Source: SIG402 sp045639045 | GTDB lineage: Bacteria; Bacillota; Clostridia; Christensenellales; Borkfalkiaceae | NCBI GenBank assembly: GCA_045639045.1 | Contig: JAZUCI010000003.1 | Coordinates: 1 to 37,658, forward strand | Direction of reading: 5' to 3' | DNA length: 37,658 nucleotides | In this document: piece after piece, positions 21,409 to 29,013 of the stretch | Numbering within the stretch: the stretch's first letter is position 1 | Layout of the letters: the number at the start of each line of letters is the position of its first letter | The notes under the pieces: generated by a model | Database searches by the model: none | What the model was told of the DNA's origin: nothing | What the model saw: only the letters and a program-made list of their open reading frames with translations | Position numbers and translations under genes: made by a program

Positions 21409-23811
21409 TTACCATTCTTGGTTGATATCTTTTACTTCAAAGTCTGCTTTCGTTACGGGAGCATCCGCAATAACGGTAACGGTTTTTTCCGCGCCCTTTT
21501 CTAAGTCGAAGAAGTTATCCGACAAGGTCATAAAGGTATCCGTTAAGGGGCGAATACGGATATAACGCGCGTATTCGTTTGCCTTAAAGGTAAATTCGTA
21601 CTTGCCTTCCGCCACTTGCTTGAAATCGTAGGTGTAATCCGAAGCAAAGGTTTCGTTTACGGCAAAGGTGGTAAAGTAGGTTTTTACCCAAGTGTTGCCT
21701 TCTGCGGTAACGCGTGCGTAAACGTATTCACCCGCCTTGGGTTTTAAGTATTCCTTTAACGCCTTTTGGCTTGCAGCCGCAAGTTGCATAGTGCGTTCTT
21801 CGCTCTTTACGTAGGTACCGTCAATTTTTCTAATACCGTATTCCACTTTTGCGGTTACGGGGTAGGAACGGCGGTTATATACGTGTACGCCCACCTTTTT
21901 CCCATCCGCGGTATCGAAAATTACGGGCGCTACGGGCGCGCCGCCTTGGGCGATTGCGTACATCATTCCCTTGGGACGGAAATAATAGTCTACCATTGCC
22001 CAGCTACCGTTCGGCCAAGTATCGTTAAACATCCAGGTAAGGTAACCCGCGCAACCCTTGGATTGGGAAAGACCAAGGTCTAAGGCAACGCGTTCCTTGG
22101 AAGTAATTGCGCTGTACTTTAAGAAATCGCGCAAGGTGTTGGGCTTACCGAACAGTTTGGTTACGTCCGCAAGTTCATCCAAAACGAAGGGCGTAGAACC
22201 GCCGAAGGGGTTGCAGCCGAATCTTTCCTTAATATACGCGGAATCTTCAAGGGGCCAAACCGGTTCGTTTTCGGTGCATTGCATTAAGGTTTCGTAGCAA
22301 CAAGCTTCGGGAATTGCCGCTTCCGAAACGAATTGCCCCCTATCCCTATTTACGCAAACGGTACGGATTCGATCCAAGGGCTGTTTTAAGAAATGTTCGG
22401 TAGTGGAAACGTGCTGATCACCCGAGTTAGGCATATCGTAGGGCAAGGTGTAACCAAAGGGACTGAACGGAATGTAGGTGAAATCGGTCAACGCGTGTAC
22501 CAAACCGCGGTTGTGGTAGATGCTAAAGTTGGTGCGCGCCTTATCGTTGATGCTGAAGGGGGAACACAGTTCGTTACCGCCCGACCATATAACGATACAG
22601 GGGTGGTTTTGCAAACGCTTTAATTGGTATTCCAATTCGGGCACCATTACGTCGTTGATAAATTCGTAGTTATCCGCGGGAACGTCCGAACAAGAAAGCA
22701 TAGTTTCTTGCAACAGCATAATCCCGTTTTCATCGCAAAGGCGGTAGAAGATATCCTTTTCGTAAACGCCGCCCCCCCAAATGCGAAGCATATTGATGTT
22801 AGCGTGTTTCGCTTGCAAAATATGACGGCGGTACATTTCGTCCGTAACCGTACCCGTCAAGCAGTTTTGCGGTACCCAGTTGGAACCGATGCAATATACG
22901 GGAAGGTCGTTCACGTAAAGGCGGAAATCTAAGTGCTTTGCATCCAAAACGTCTTCCTTATATTCCACCTTGCGGAACGCCATATAATCTTCGTACACGT
23001 CCAAATTTCTGGCGGGACCGCTCAAGGTAATTTTATAGGGATACAAATTTTGTTCCCCCATACCGTTGGGCCACCAAAGTTTGGGGTTTTTGATTTTCGC
23101 GTTGATAACGGTGGTCTTGCCCATTGCGGGAACGGTAATCGTTTGCCCGTCAATTTCCAAGGTGATATCGTAAGAGCAATGTCTGCTTTTTAGGTCTACC
23201 AAGAAAGTGGCGTCCCCGTTAATGTTTTGTTTTACGCGAACGTTTTCAATGGCGTTAAAATCTTCCCCGTACAAAAGCACGTCCTGCCAAATGCCGTACG
23301 CGGGGAACCCGGGCGCCCAGTCCCAACCGAACTGATAGCGCGCTTTTCTTAAGAACATAGCGTTGGGTTCAAAAATACAAACGTATTCTTCCTTATTTTC
23401 CTTCATGCGGGGGAATACGCTTTTCAAATTTACGGTAAGCACGTTATCCTTTAATTTGATATAGCGTTTTACGTTATATTTGTACCCCATGAACATGTTT
23501 GCCGTTTCCCCAAGACGGATACCGTTTAAGGTGATGTCCGAGAAGGTGTCGATGCCCAAAAATTCCAAGAAAATCTTTTCTTGCCCAAATATTTCCATGG
23601 GGCAATCGAAGGTGCAAACGTATTCGTAATCGTTGTGCGCGAAATCCTTGTATTTTTTATAGTTAAAGTCCGTATAAACTTTATTTTCACCCAAAACCTT
23701 CAGCATATCCGCAGTTACGTCCCCGGGAACGGTTGCAGGGAAATATTCCCCGCCAATATCCGCTTGACGGAACTTCCAGTTTTCCGTAAGTTTTACGTAA
23801 TCTTTTCTCAT
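21409..23811 (-). CDS. Beta-mannosidase, glycoside hydrolase family 2
   Basis: An 800-residue retaining enzyme that cuts beta-mannose from the non-reducing ends of oligosaccharides. Domains in order: N-terminal sugar-binding jelly roll (1-190, with FGWDWAPGFPAYGIWQDV), Ig-like domain (190-290, ending in LWWPNGMGEQNLYPY), a TIM barrel (290-600) and C-terminal beta domains. IWSGGNE ends at Glu414, the acid/base; FVSEAAIPE gives the nucleophile Glu497. IGSNWVPQNC and RIWGGGVYE are typical of beta-mannosidases rather than galactosidases or glucuronidases. No signal peptide: cytoplasmic. AGGAGG precedes the ATG, behind a good promoter. It shares an operon with the CE2-like esterase. No sugar transporter lies beside it in the window. 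Confidence 0.92.
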   Translation of the reverse strand: MRKDYVKLTENWKFRQADIGGEYFPATVPGDVTADMLKVLGENKVYTDFNYKKYKDFAHNDYEYVCTFDCPMEIFGQEKIFLEFLGIDTFSDITLNGIRLGETANMFMGYKYNVKRYIKLKDNVLTVNLKSVFPRMKENKEEYVCIFEPNAMFLRKARYQFGWDWAPGFPAYGIWQDVLLYGEDFNAIENVRVKQNINGDATFLVDLKSRHCSYDITLEIDGQTITVPAMGKTTVINAKIKNPKLWWPNGMGEQNLYPYKITLSGPARNLDVYEDYMAFRKVEYKEDVLDAKHLDFRLYVNDLPVYCIGSNWVPQNCLTGTVTDEMYRRHILQAKHANINMLRIWGGGVYEKDIFYRLCDENGIMLLQETMLSCSDVPADNYEFINDVMVPELEYQLKRLQNHPCIVIWSGGNELCSPFSINDKARTNFSIYHNRGLVHALTDFTYIPFSPFGYTLPYDMPNSGDQHVSTTEHFLKQPLDRIRTVCVNRDRGQFVSEAAIPEACCYETLMQCTENEPVWPLEDSAYIKERFGCNPFGGSTPFVLDELADVTKLFGKPNTLRDFLKYSAITSKERVALDLGLSQSKGCAGYLTWMFNDTWPNGSWAMVDYYFRPKGMMYAIAQGGAPVAPVIFDTADGKKVGVHVYNRRSYPVTAKVEYGIRKIDGTYVKSEERTMQLAAASQKALKEYLKPKAGEYVYARVTAEGNTWVKTYFTTFAVNETFASDYTYDFKQVAEGKYEFTFKANEYARYIRIRPLTDTFMTLSDNFFDLEKGAEKTVTVIADAPVTKADFEVKDINQEW

Positions 23812-23826
23812 AATTTCCTCCTGTTG

Positions 23827-23880
23827 GGCTTTTACGAAAGCCTACTTTTTAATTATACACGAAACACGCGCGCATTGCAA
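23827..23880 (-). promoter_or_regulatory. Promoter and leader hairpin of the mannosidase-esterase operon
   Basis: Minus-strand TTGCAA (23875-23880), a 17-base spacer and TATAAT (23852-23857). The leader begins with a perfect hairpin, GGCTTT/AAAGCC (23827-23842), which may protect the 5' end or act as an operator. Confidence 0.75.
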
Positions 23881-23963
23881 TACATTTTTCCTTTTTTCTT
23901 TCCTCTTTATCGTAGAACTTTTCCCTTGCGAAAAGTAAACCAAACGGCTACAAAATAAAAAAC

Positions 23964-23981
23964 GCCCCACTTCCGTGGGGC
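23964..23981 (-). terminator. Terminator of the alanine symporter gene
   Basis: GCCCCAC (23964-23970) with GTGGGGC (23975-23981), loop TTCC, and a minus-strand T-run immediately after. It begins about 20 bases past the symporter stop. Confidence 0.88.
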
Positions 23982-24000
23982 ATAAAAAATTTTTTAACTT

Positions 24001-25575
24001 TTATTTTTCGGTCGTTTCTTCGGCATTGGGCAAAAGTTCGCGCATTTCTTCCTTTACCGAAGGCGCGTTTTCTTTTAAAAGCGCGTCTAAAAATTCCGCG
24101 TTTGCTTCGGGATACGCCGAAAGCATGGGGGCTACCTTTTCCCCTTTTAGGCGGGCAAAATAGTTTTTGGTAATTTTTACCACCAAACCGCCCAAAAGCA
24201 GTAACGCAATTAAGTTGGGCAACGCCATAAGCGCGTTAAACATATCGTCCAGCTGCCAAACGAAGTCGGATGCAACCAAAGCGCCCACCATTAACAGCCC
24301 AACGTACAAAATTTTAAAGCAGTTTTCCGCAATTTTTCCGCGCTTGCCAAACAGGTAGCGCACGGATTGTTGACCGTAATAGGACCAAGCCAAAATGGTG
24401 GTAAACGCAAACAGGGGCAACATGATAGAGAACAGCACCGTTCCCACCGTGCCGAAGGTGTTGCTAAAAGCAAATTGCGCCAAAAAGTTCTTTTCTAAGC
24501 CGCCGTTGCCCGCAACGTTGGTAAAATCGTAAAGCCCCGTTTTAATTGCCACGCAAAGTAAGGAAAGTGCGGTTAACGTACAGATAATGAAGGTATCGAT
24601 AAATACTTCCAAAATACCCCAAAGACCTTGTTTTACGGGTTCCTTATTTTCCGAAGCGGAGTGCGCGATACAAGAGGAGCCAAGACCTGCTTCGTTAGAG
24701 AAAACGCCGCGCGCAAAGCCGTAGCGCATTGCCATCATAATGGTGTAACCGAAAAAGCCCCCGCTTACCGCGCGGAAGGAGAACGCGCCCTTAAATATAA
24801 GGGCAAACGCCTTGGGAACGGCAGTTACGTTTACCGCAATTACCGCAAGCGCCATAATGATAAACAAAATTGCCATAAACGGCACGACGACCGAAGCAAC
24901 CTTACCGATACGCTTGATACCGCCGATAACGATAAGCGCGGTAACCAAAACGATAACGATACCCGTTACGATAGCCACGATTTTAGCAAGCTGACTATCG
25001 CTACCGGCAATCGCCCCTTGCAAGGTACCCGAAATGGAGTTGGACTGTACCATACCCATCCCTACGGCGGCTAACGCGCAGCATCCTGCGAAAATTAAGG
25101 CAAGCCAACGTAGCTTTAAGCCGTTTTCTATGTAGTACATAGGGCCGCCGTTCATTTCCCCGTCTTTATCCTTTTTGCGGAAGAACAGCCCTAACACGTT
25201 TTCTGCGTATTTGGTAATCATGCCGAAGAACGCGGAAATCCACATCCATAATACGGCGCCGGGGCCACCCGAAATAATCGCGCCCGTAACGCCTACGATA
25301 TTCCCCGTGCCGACGGTACCCGAAATAGCCGAAGAAAACGCTTCAAACGCGGAAACGGTTTTTTTATCCTTTCCCTTTTCCTTATCGCCCTTTTTCTTTA
25401 CGCTTTTAAAGGTTTCGCCCAAGGTTGCGTTTACAACCGTGGGGAATTTTTTTACTTGCATCGCGCGCATTCTTACCGTAAGATATACGCCCGTGCCCAA
25501 AATTGCCAAAATTAGGGGAATACCCCATAAGATATTTTCGTTGATAAACGCGATAACTTTGGTAAACGCTTGCAT
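24001..25575 (-). CDS. Sodium:alanine/glycine symporter (AGCS family)
   Basis: A 524-residue amino-acid carrier that brings in alanine or glycine with Na+. It has about eleven membrane segments. Family wording: SGTVGTGNIVGVTGAIISGGPGAVLWMW (split over two turns near 85-112, the Na+ and substrate site), KYAENVLGLFFR, NGGPMYYIENGL, GFARGVFSNEAGLGSSCIAHS and LFAFTTILAWSYYG. A charged insertion (KKKGDKEKGKDKK, residues about 57-70) and an acidic C-terminal tail of about 50 residues are longer than usual. I chose ATG 25575 because AAAGG precedes it and it falls at the natural N-terminus; the frame runs open 18 codons further. Own promoter at 25620-25648. Alanine versus glycine preference is not readable. 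Confidence 0.93.
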   Translation of the reverse strand: MQAFTKVIAFINENILWGIPLILAILGTGVYLTVRMRAMQVKKFPTVVNATLGETFKSVKKKGDKEKGKDKKTVSAFEAFSSAISGTVGTGNIVGVTGAIISGGPGAVLWMWISAFFGMITKYAENVLGLFFRKKDKDGEMNGGPMYYIENGLKLRWLALIFAGCCALAAVGMGMVQSNSISGTLQGAIAGSDSQLAKIVAIVTGIVIVLVTALIVIGGIKRIGKVASVVVPFMAILFIIMALAVIAVNVTAVPKAFALIFKGAFSFRAVSGGFFGYTIMMAMRYGFARGVFSNEAGLGSSCIAHSASENKEPVKQGLWGILEVFIDTFIICTLTALSLLCVAIKTGLYDFTNVAGNGGLEKNFLAQFAFSNTFGTVGTVLFSIMLPLFAFTTILAWSYYGQQSVRYLFGKRGKIAENCFKILYVGLLMVGALVASDFVWQLDDMFNALMALPNLIALLLLGGLVVKITKNYFARLKGEKVAPMLSAYPEANAEFLDALLKENAPSVKEEMRELLPNAEETTEK

Positions 25576-25619
25576 ATTTTCCCAACCTTTCGTTCTTCGT
25601 GCTAAAACAGCCGTGTAGT

Positions 25620-25648
25620 ATTCTATCACTTTTTCATAGAAAAAGCAA
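25620..25648 (-). promoter_or_regulatory. Alanine symporter promoter
   Basis: Minus-strand TTGCTT (25643-25648), a 17-base spacer and TAGAAT (25620-25625). The leader is about 38 bases, with no riboswitch. Confidence 0.7.
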
Positions 25649-25740
25649 GGGTTTTGATATAGAAACTACTCTTTACAAAAGAAAAGCAAATTTTGCATAA
25701 TTTTTAGCAATTTTTCATCACTTTTGTTTGAAAAATACCG

Positions 25741-25869
25741 TATAATAGCCGTATGGAAAACGAAGGAAGAAAACGCGTGGAAACCCCAAAAAGCAGACAG
25801 TATCAAATTGTGCTAAAACACCCCGCATTTTCCGCCAAAAACATAAGATTTGCTATTGAATACTTCTAA
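25741..25869 (+). CDS. Possible leaderless small ORF, 38 residues (coding part 25753-25869)
   Basis: A consensus -10 hexamer TATAAT (25741-25746) lies six bases before an ATG at 25753, exactly the spacing seen at the AraC-type regulator. The ORF runs to TAA at 25867-25869 and encodes a basic peptide beginning MENEGRKRVETPK and ending NIRFAIEYF. No ribosome site exists, and the -35 region is poor. It could be a leaderless peptide, a decayed gene fragment, or chance. It fills part of an otherwise gene-free stretch between the divergent symporter and permease genes. I do not recognise the peptide. Confidence 0.3.
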   Translation, partial: YNSRMENEGRKRVETPKSRQYQIVLKHPAFSAKNIRFAIEYF

Positions 25870-25884
25870 AATCTATGCTATTCT
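25856..25884 (+). promoter_or_regulatory. Promoter of the AEC permease gene
   Basis: TTGAAT (25856-25861), a 17-base spacer and TATTCT (25879-25884), about 50 bases before the permease start codon. Confidence 0.6.
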
Positions 25885-25935
25885 TATAAAAAACTTACGT
25901 ATTCCACGCTTAAAAAAGCGAAATGAGGAGAAAAA

Positions 25936-26916
25936 ATGTTTTTTCAAATGTTCGGCCTGATTTTCGGCCAAGTTTTCACCCTGTTTTTATTGGTTGCTTG
26001 CGGATTCGTTTTAGGCAAAATGAAAATTATAAACAGCCAATCTTCCCAAGCAATCGTAACCATTTGCTTATACGTTGCCATGCCTTGCGCCATTGCGCTT
26101 TCCTTTTACAATACCGCGCTTTCTCCGCGCGCGGAAATTATTAGCGTGTTACGCGAACTGTTATTTTGCTTTATCGCCTTTTCGGTTGCGCATTTTATTA
26201 TGATTTTTTCGGCGCGTGCGTTGTTCCGAAAAGCGCCCCAGGATAAAAATAACGTAATGCGCCTTGCGGCGGTTTATACCAACTGTGGGTTTTTCTCCCT
26301 ACCCGTAATCGCCGCGCTTAGCGATTCACACAAAGGCACGCTATACGTTGGGGTGTACCTGGCGGTTTTCAACCTTTTATATTGGACGCACGGCATTAAA
26401 CTGTTAAATCCCGAAGTAAAAATTAACGCGAAACGTCTGTTTCTAAACCCCGGTATGATTGGGGTTTTGGCGGGGCTTGGCTTTATGGGAATTGCGCTTA
26501 CCGGGCTTCCCCTTTCCGCCATTACCACGCACGCGGTGGGGGCAACGCTATTTCGCGCGGTGGAATACCTTTCGGCAATCAATACCCCCTTACCCATGCT
26601 GCTGATTGGGTATTATTTAAGCAAAACGGATTTTTTCGCCGCGTTAAAGGACGGTTTTGCGCATTTTACGGTGATTATTCGCATGGTGGTATTCCCCACC
26701 CTGTTCTTATTCGCATTTTACGCCGTGGGAATGCGCGGATTGATGCTGATTGCTTCGGTTTGCGTGTTGGGCGCGCCCGTTTCTTCTTCCGCTTCCATGC
26801 TAACCGAACGCTACGGGCAAAACACCGCTTTTACCGTACAAGTGATTAGCGTTTCCATGCTTCTTTCCCTAATTACCCTACCTTTACTGCTAACGGTAGC
26901 GCAACTTTTGGGCTAA
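25936..26916 (+). CDS. Auxin efflux carrier (AEC)-family permease
   Basis: A 326-residue membrane protein with ten predicted helices in two halves of five. Bacterial relatives move small carboxylates such as malate or malonate. Family wording: ACGFVLGKMKIIN in the first loop, the broken helix YVAMPCAIALSF, YTNCGFFSLPVIAAL (like the N-x-G-x-x-P turn of the family), and LGAPVSSSASMLTERYGQN near the C-terminus, the second-half counterpart. GAGGAG precedes the ATG by six bases. It has its own promoter and stands directly upstream of the three-gene redox operon in the same direction; a permease for that pathway's substrate or product is a reasonable inference but not shown. Confidence 0.87.
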   Translation: MFFQMFGLIFGQVFTLFLLVACGFVLGKMKIINSQSSQAIVTICLYVAMPCAIALSFYNTALSPRAEIISVLRELLFCFIAFSVAHFIMIFSARALFRKAPQDKNNVMRLAAVYTNCGFFSLPVIAALSDSHKGTLYVGVYLAVFNLLYWTHGIKLLNPEVKINAKRLFLNPGMIGVLAGLGFMGIALTGLPLSAITTHAVGATLFRAVEYLSAINTPLPMLLIGYYLSKTDFFAALKDGFAHFTVIIRMVVFPTLFLFAFYAVGMRGLMLIASVCVLGAPVSSSASMLTERYGQNTAFTVQVISVSMLLSLITLPLLLTVAQLLG

Positions 26917-26973
26917 AACAACAAGTTTTGCATAATAAGGAACAACTTTTAGTGTGTTTTTCCGCAAAAAATA

Positions 26974-27009
26974 TGGTACAATGCATTTAGTAAAAGCGAA
27001 AGCGCTTTT
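26974..27009 (+). promoter_or_regulatory. Redox operon promoter and cre-like palindrome
   Basis: Extended -10 TGGTACAAT (26974-26982) with no good -35; predicted start near 26989. Just inside the transcript is AAAAGCG (26992-26998) with CGCTTTT (27003-27009). As DNA, the GAAAGCGCTTTTTC core resembles a CcpA cre or LacI-type operator placed as a roadblock; as RNA it makes a small hairpin. Confidence 0.5.
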
Positions 27010-27053
27010 TCGTTTGGGCAAGATCGCCTAATTCCCCATATAAGGAGAACACG

Positions 27054-28250
27054 ATGTTAAAAGACGAATTATTGTTTGAAGGTACGGTAATCCCCAACCG
27101 TGTGGTAATGCAACCCATGGAAGGGTGTGATTGCTTGGAGGACGGATCCCCTTCCGAACTGACCGTTGCGAAATACCACGCTTACGCGCGCTCGGGCGCA
27201 GGGTTGATTTGGTTTGAAGCCAACGCGGTATGCCGTGAAGGGCGCACCAATCCCCGCCAAATGCAACTAACGAAGGAAAACCTTCCCGCCTTTCAAAAAT
27301 TAGTTTCCGAAGTAAAGGAAACGTGTTTTCAAGATTTTGGATATACCCCCGTTTGCATCCTACAATTAACCCATTCGGGCAGACAAAGCATCGTGCCCAT
27401 GATTGCTTACCGCAATAAGGTGTACGAAGCAACCCGCCCCGTTACGGATGAAAACATCGTTACGGACGAATATTTGGATACCCTGCCCGCTATGTACGTA
27501 AACAGCGCGCTCCTTGCCAAGGAAGCGGGGTTTGACGGCGTAGATATTAAAAGCTGCCACGGGTACTTGATGCAAGAAATGCTTTCCGCATTCGACCGCC
27601 CTGGTAGATACGGCGGTAGTTTTGAAAACCGCACGCGACTATATTTAACCTGCGTGCGCGAAGTAAAAAAGGCTGTTCCCCAAGGATTTCACGTGGTTAC
27701 CCGTTTAGGGGCCAGCGATATGGTGGAAAAGCCTTGCGGATTTGGAACTACCGAGCAAAACGAAATAGATTTAACCGAAACCAAACGGCTAATTTCCCTT
27801 CTCCATAGCGAAGGAATCCGTTTGATTAACGTTACGATAGGCAACCCTTACTTTAACCCCCACGTAAACCGTCCCTTCCGCGCGGGCGCTTACACGCCCC
27901 CCGAAAAACCCGAAGTGGGTTTGCAACGGTTTTGGGATACCACCAAGCAGTTGAAAACTTGGTTCCCCGATATTTTGTTTATCGGTAGCGGACTTTCCTT
28001 TTACCGCGATAACTTAATGGAAAAATCCGAAAGTATGCTAGAAGAAGGCGTTTGCGATTTGGTGGGTTACGGGCGCGTTAGCCTTGCTTATCCCATGCTG
28101 TACCGCGATTACTTAAACGGGAACTTCGACCCCAAAAAATGCTGCGCTTCTTGTTCGAAATGCACGGTTTTGATGCGCAAAAAATGCGTTTCGGGTTGCG
28201 CGGTGTTTAACCCCTACTACAAAAATTTATTCAACGAAAAATGCAAATAA
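27054..28250 (+). CDS. Old-yellow-enzyme-like NADH:flavin oxidoreductase with Fe-S motif
   Basis: A 398-residue FMN TIM-barrel enzyme related to the N-terminal half of 2,4-dienoyl-CoA reductase and BaiH. It opens LKDELLFEGTVIPNRVVMQPMEG (split, residues 2-24); LQLTHSGRQ near 102-110 has the substrate-binding His; HGYLMQEMLSAFDRPGRYGG then SFENRTRL is the FMN signature; GSGLSF and VGYGR hold the phosphate. The C-terminus has C364, C367, C370 and C382 in a C-x2-C-x2-C-x11-C pattern followed by NP, fit for a 4Fe-4S cluster. Relatives continue into a 250-residue FAD/NAD domain, which is missing here, so electrons must come from another protein. AAGGAG precedes the ATG. First gene of a three-gene operon. 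Confidence 0.88.
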   Translation: MLKDELLFEGTVIPNRVVMQPMEGCDCLEDGSPSELTVAKYHAYARSGAGLIWFEANAVCREGRTNPRQMQLTKENLPAFQKLVSEVKETCFQDFGYTPVCILQLTHSGRQSIVPMIAYRNKVYEATRPVTDENIVTDEYLDTLPAMYVNSALLAKEAGFDGVDIKSCHGYLMQEMLSAFDRPGRYGGSFENRTRLYLTCVREVKKAVPQGFHVVTRLGASDMVEKPCGFGTTEQNEIDLTETKRLISLLHSEGIRLINVTIGNPYFNPHVNRPFRAGAYTPPEKPEVGLQRFWDTTKQLKTWFPDILFIGSGLSFYRDNLMEKSESMLEEGVCDLVGYGRVSLAYPMLYRDYLNGNFDPKKCCASCSKCTVLMRKKCVSGCAVFNPYYKNLFNEKCK

Positions 28251-28263
28251 GGGAGTGTAGAAT

Positions 28264-29001
28264 ATGAAAAAAGTTGCTTTAGTTACGGGTGTTGCGGGTG
28301 GCATTGGGTTTGCCACCGCCCAAAAGTTTTTAGCCGAAGGCTACGCGGTTTGCGGAATGGACGTTTTACCCCAAATGCCCCACCCCTTAAACGGTGATTT
28401 TACCTACGTGCAAGGGGATTTAAGCAAAGCGGAAAGTAGGGAAAACTACGTTGCCGCCGCCTTAAAGGCGTACGGTAAAATTGACGTTTTAGTAAACGTT
28501 GCGGGCGTTGCGCCCCGCGTAAGAAACGATTTGCTTCTTATGACCGAAGAAAGTTACGATTTCGTTATGGATATTAACACCAAAGGCACGCTGTTTTTAA
28601 CCCAACTTGTTGCCAACGAAATGATTAAGGAAGGGGAAACCCAAGGAAAATCCATCGTAAACATTTCCTCCATGTCCGCTTACACTTCTTCGGTAAGCCG
28701 TGGGGAATACTGCGTTTCCAAAGCGGGCGTTAGCATGGTTACCACCCTGTTTGCCGACCGCCTTGCCGAATACGGTATTACCGTAAACGAAGTGCGCCCG
28801 GGGATTATTCAAACGGGCATGACCGAAAAGGTAAAGGAAAAATACGATAACTTGATTGCGGGGGGCTTACTTCCCATCAAGCGTTGGGGTACGCCCGAAG
28901 ATATTGCGGCGGCGGTTTACGCGCTTGCCAGCGGGGCGCTTCCCTACGTAACCGGGCAATCGCTGGACGTAGACGGCGGTTTCCATATTCAACGCTTATA
29001 A
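28264..29001 (+). CDS. Short-chain dehydrogenase/reductase
   Basis: A 245-residue classical SDR that oxidises an alcohol or reduces a ketone with NAD(P). The nucleotide motif is TGVAGGIG (8-15), NVAG lies at 78-81, and the catalytic set is Ser136, Tyr149 and Lys153 (Y-C-V-S-K). PGIIQTGM follows at the usual place. The Asp at 33 after the second strand (GMDVLP) favours NAD over NADP. Its C-terminal GQSLDVDGGFHIQ is the standard SDR ending. It begins 13 bases after the flavoprotein gene, with GGGAG as ribosome site, so it is in the same operon. Many SDRs look alike, so the substrate is unknown. Confidence 0.93.
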   Translation: MKKVALVTGVAGGIGFATAQKFLAEGYAVCGMDVLPQMPHPLNGDFTYVQGDLSKAESRENYVAAALKAYGKIDVLVNVAGVAPRVRNDLLLMTEESYDFVMDINTKGTLFLTQLVANEMIKEGETQGKSIVNISSMSAYTSSVSRGEYCVSKAGVSMVTTLFADRLAEYGITVNEVRPGIIQTGMTEKVKEKYDNLIAGGLLPIKRWGTPEDIAAAVYALASGALPYVTGQSLDVDGGFHIQRL

Positions 29002-29013
29002 TTTGGTGCGCGT

